From contig SCHM01000002.1 of NCBI GenBank assembly GCA_004123355.1, positions 7,475,569 to 7,539,568 of the forward strand: a DNA stretch of 64,000 nt, written 5' to 3'. Shown here piece after piece: positions 62,293 through 64,000 of the stretch (positions within the stretch are counted from its first letter, which is position 1; each line of letters begins with the position of its first letter). The notes beneath the pieces were generated by a model. It was given only the letters and a program-made list of their open reading frames with translations, ran no database searches and was not told the origin of the DNA. Both the position numbers and the translations under genes were made by a program. The DNA comes from Amphirosellinia nigrospora (taxonomy: Eukaryota > Ascomycota > Sordariomycetes > Xylariales > Xylariaceae).

Positions 62293-62820
62293 TCAAGATG
62301 GACAATCTGACAATGTTACAGCAGTGAGCTGATCTTGACCTACATGGTCGTCATGAACCAGAACCTCATTCATATCCTCGAATTCTGTAACTTTGTAACA
62401 TAACGTTGTGTGCCAAGTGTTGATAAAGACCTCGCTCAAGAACTCCCGCATGCGATAGAAGATAATCATTTCAATGGAAACCAACTTTTCCAACAATGTG
62501 CGAGTGCTCCAAGACTATCCTAACCTCGACGACACAACGTCTCAAGGGCTATGCCCGCAGATTCATAGTTGCTGTTTGGAGAACGCATTACAATAAGGAC
62601 GATAGCCTTCAGTGTCTCATCCACTGCCCAAAATAACTCGAGCCCGTCTCCGTAATATGTTCCACGCTGTAAATAGTGTGTAGCCCAGCAGAGCGATAGA
62701 GTGTGCGGTCCACCTGATCTGGATGATTTTTCTTCGAAGTATGACATGCTGGAACAGAGTTGACCTGGTGTGGAAGCAACACGGGCTCATGTCTTCCAGT
62801 AGTATAGTGAAAGAGATCAC
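62293..62820 (-). CDS. possible hypothetical gene fragment
   Basis: Two adjacent minus-strand frames look coding: one with HTLSLCWATHYLQRG, GDGLELFWAVDETLKAIVLI and ESAGIALETLCRRG, and one with RTLLEKLVSIEMIIFYRMRE, FLSEVFINTWHTTLCYKVTE and a C-terminus DQLTAVTLSDCPS before a stop. A GGATAG acceptor lies between them at about 62517. I cannot link them reliably or name a family. Confidence 0.3.
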
Positions 62821-63294
62821 CCGAATGTAAATTCAGAGGGTAATGTCCAGTGAGTGGTAGTGTCTACTGCAGGAAACACTAGAAGATAGCAAAGCTTTTT
62901 TGCAAGGAACAAATTTGCGACCGTGGATCAAGGATCGTTGTGTACTCCATGTGCCGTAGAAAATGCACATGTTACAATACGTATATAAGTAACTGCAGGC
63001 GGTCAAGTCTCCGACTTGACAACGTTCTATCTTTTGGTAGTGTTGTGGTATAGAGCTGCAGGTCTGTTCCGTGACAGGACAGGAGTAGCGAAGAAAGCCA
63101 GTTGACCCTGGAAGGTAACGGTGATGGAGAAATCGCTCGTTGGGGCTATCACATCTTGCTTGTTCCCAGTGTAGCAGGACTCCGCATACTTTTATAGTTA
63201 AGCACTTACTGCACGATTACCGCCACGGCTCATTCCGTGACCAGAAATTTCAAAGAAATTCGAAGAGATCGACTTGAGGCTTCTCTCAGAAACG

Positions 63295-63724
63295 GACCAT
63301 GATAGGTCAGGTGGGACATTCGATGCTTCGTAATGGCAGTGTCGAAGCTATTCGAGGCGGCCAACTCAACGCCTCATCATACCACGCCGGCAAATTGTTT
63401 CTCGACTTGAGTGCTTCTGATGCAGGGACCATAATAGGCCAGATGGGGTCATTGATTCGTAATGTTACGATTACGATCGCCACCTACAACAAAGAGCATA
63501 GGTGCATATAGCCAGGGACTAGCCCAGATAGATACCTAGTTAGAGTCTTGGGCAACAACAAGTATCATTGCATACCCCTAACTGAGATCCTGACACGTAA
63601 TAACGAAGTCGGAGGTATTCGAGACGATTGGGTCGTGGCCTGTTGATAGTAGACTGAGAGGATGGTCGTCTCCCCGAGTGCTTCCGGTAAAGGAAGCATA
63701 ATTAATAGACCAGATGGGGTCCCA
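63295..63724. repeat. short dispersed repeats, two overlapping types
   Basis: GACCATRATAGGYCAG followed by RTGGG and TTCGTAATG occurs at about 63296-63334 and 63428-63465. A related block with GAGTGCTTCYGGT- or GAGTGCTTCTGAT-like start and AGRCCAGATGGGGTC end occurs at about 63410-63450 and 63677-63722. In one frame both types encode an I-(G/D)-Q-M-G-S core. Confidence 0.6.
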
Positions 63725-64000
63725 GCTGGACCAAGGCGAGGGTGCTGGGGTTGTCGAAAATTGTCGCCTGGCCCACGGCAGCATAAGGGACAACAAATGA
63801 TACCAACGCATGCGTAGGTTCAAATGCGTAACCGCTGAAGAGCCGGCTGGCCACGCAGGTTGCCAGGCCCACTACAGTAAATTTCTGGTTAGTAATCAGG
63901 TTGCTTTCTGGTTCTGATAGAAGAGGTGAACATTGGGGAATCATACTAAATGCCGCTTCGAGGGCTTTGGATTAGCAAGGTAATAGATCTCACGCAATAA

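Larger units (their letters stand above)
61319..64000. other. right end of window, no confident gene
   Basis: Contains TACCTAGGTA-like palindromes (61745-61775), a possible coding stretch on the minus strand at 62293-62820 and short repeats at 63295-63724. A minus-strand frame at 63944-63702 contains hydrophobic segments (VGLATCVASRLFSGYAF, LVSFVVPYAAVG) but its family is not recognisable. Confidence 0.45.

Noticed and set aside
1-64000. CRISPR array or bacterial operon features
   Set aside because: Introns, mitochondrial presequences and fungal families show a eukaryotic nuclear sequence; no direct-repeat and spacer array is present.

Overview
The window looks like a piece of a filamentous ascomycete (Pezizomycotina) chromosome. 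Supporting signs are short 47-140 bp introns with GTRNGT donors and CTRAY branch points, fungus-specific families (Clr5-domain proteins, a STAND/NLR with a hydrolase head, GH54 arabinofuranosidase) and one very AT-rich block with the marks of repeat-induced point mutation (RIP).

Layout. 1-10.5 kb is an accessory-type gene region: an NLR with alpha/beta-hydrolase and NACHT domains (minus, running off the left edge), a fructosamine/ketosamine-3-kinase-like gene, an MFS drug/H+ antiporter and a Clr5-domain gene. 11.74-26.59 kb is a 14.9-kb RIP block made of two LTR retrotransposons of about 7.2 kb in opposite orientation around a 0.4-kb spacer, so the whole block is a giant imperfect palindrome. 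A balanced-composition island of about 430 bp survives in the right-hand copy. 27.7-30.3 kb holds a divergent housekeeping pair: mitochondrial ClpP and a conserved mitochondrial protein. 30.3-41.2 kb shows no convincing gene. 41.2-42.9 kb carries a secreted GH54 alpha-L-arabinofuranosidase. After another gene-poor stretch come a small secreted cysteine-containing protein (47.8-48.4 kb), a small two-exon protein of unknown function, a GIMA/AIG1-like GTPase with coiled coil and beta-propeller-like tail, a CipB-like MDR oxidoreductase, a large Clr5-ankyrin protein, a small lysine-rich protein, an intron-containing tRNA-Ile(AAU) and ribosomal protein uS14 (S29). 61.3-64.0 kb is unresolved.

Frame breaks. 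Nearly every conserved gene is interrupted by frameshifts, and almost all behave as single missing bases. Even the 56-codon essential gene for uS14 appears to have three, and the tRNA seems to lack its first base. The simplest explanation is uncorrected indel error in the assembly, not mass pseudogenisation, so I annotate these genes as CDS and state where each frame breaks. The conserved mitochondrial protein gene and the MDR gene read cleanly.

Functional picture. I see no operon-like pathway. The window mixes housekeeping genes with dispensable-type genes (NLR, Clr5 proteins, GTPase, small secreted protein, cell-wall hydrolase, drug exporter) around a RIP-silenced repeat block, as in the variable compartments of plant-associated or saprotrophic fungi.
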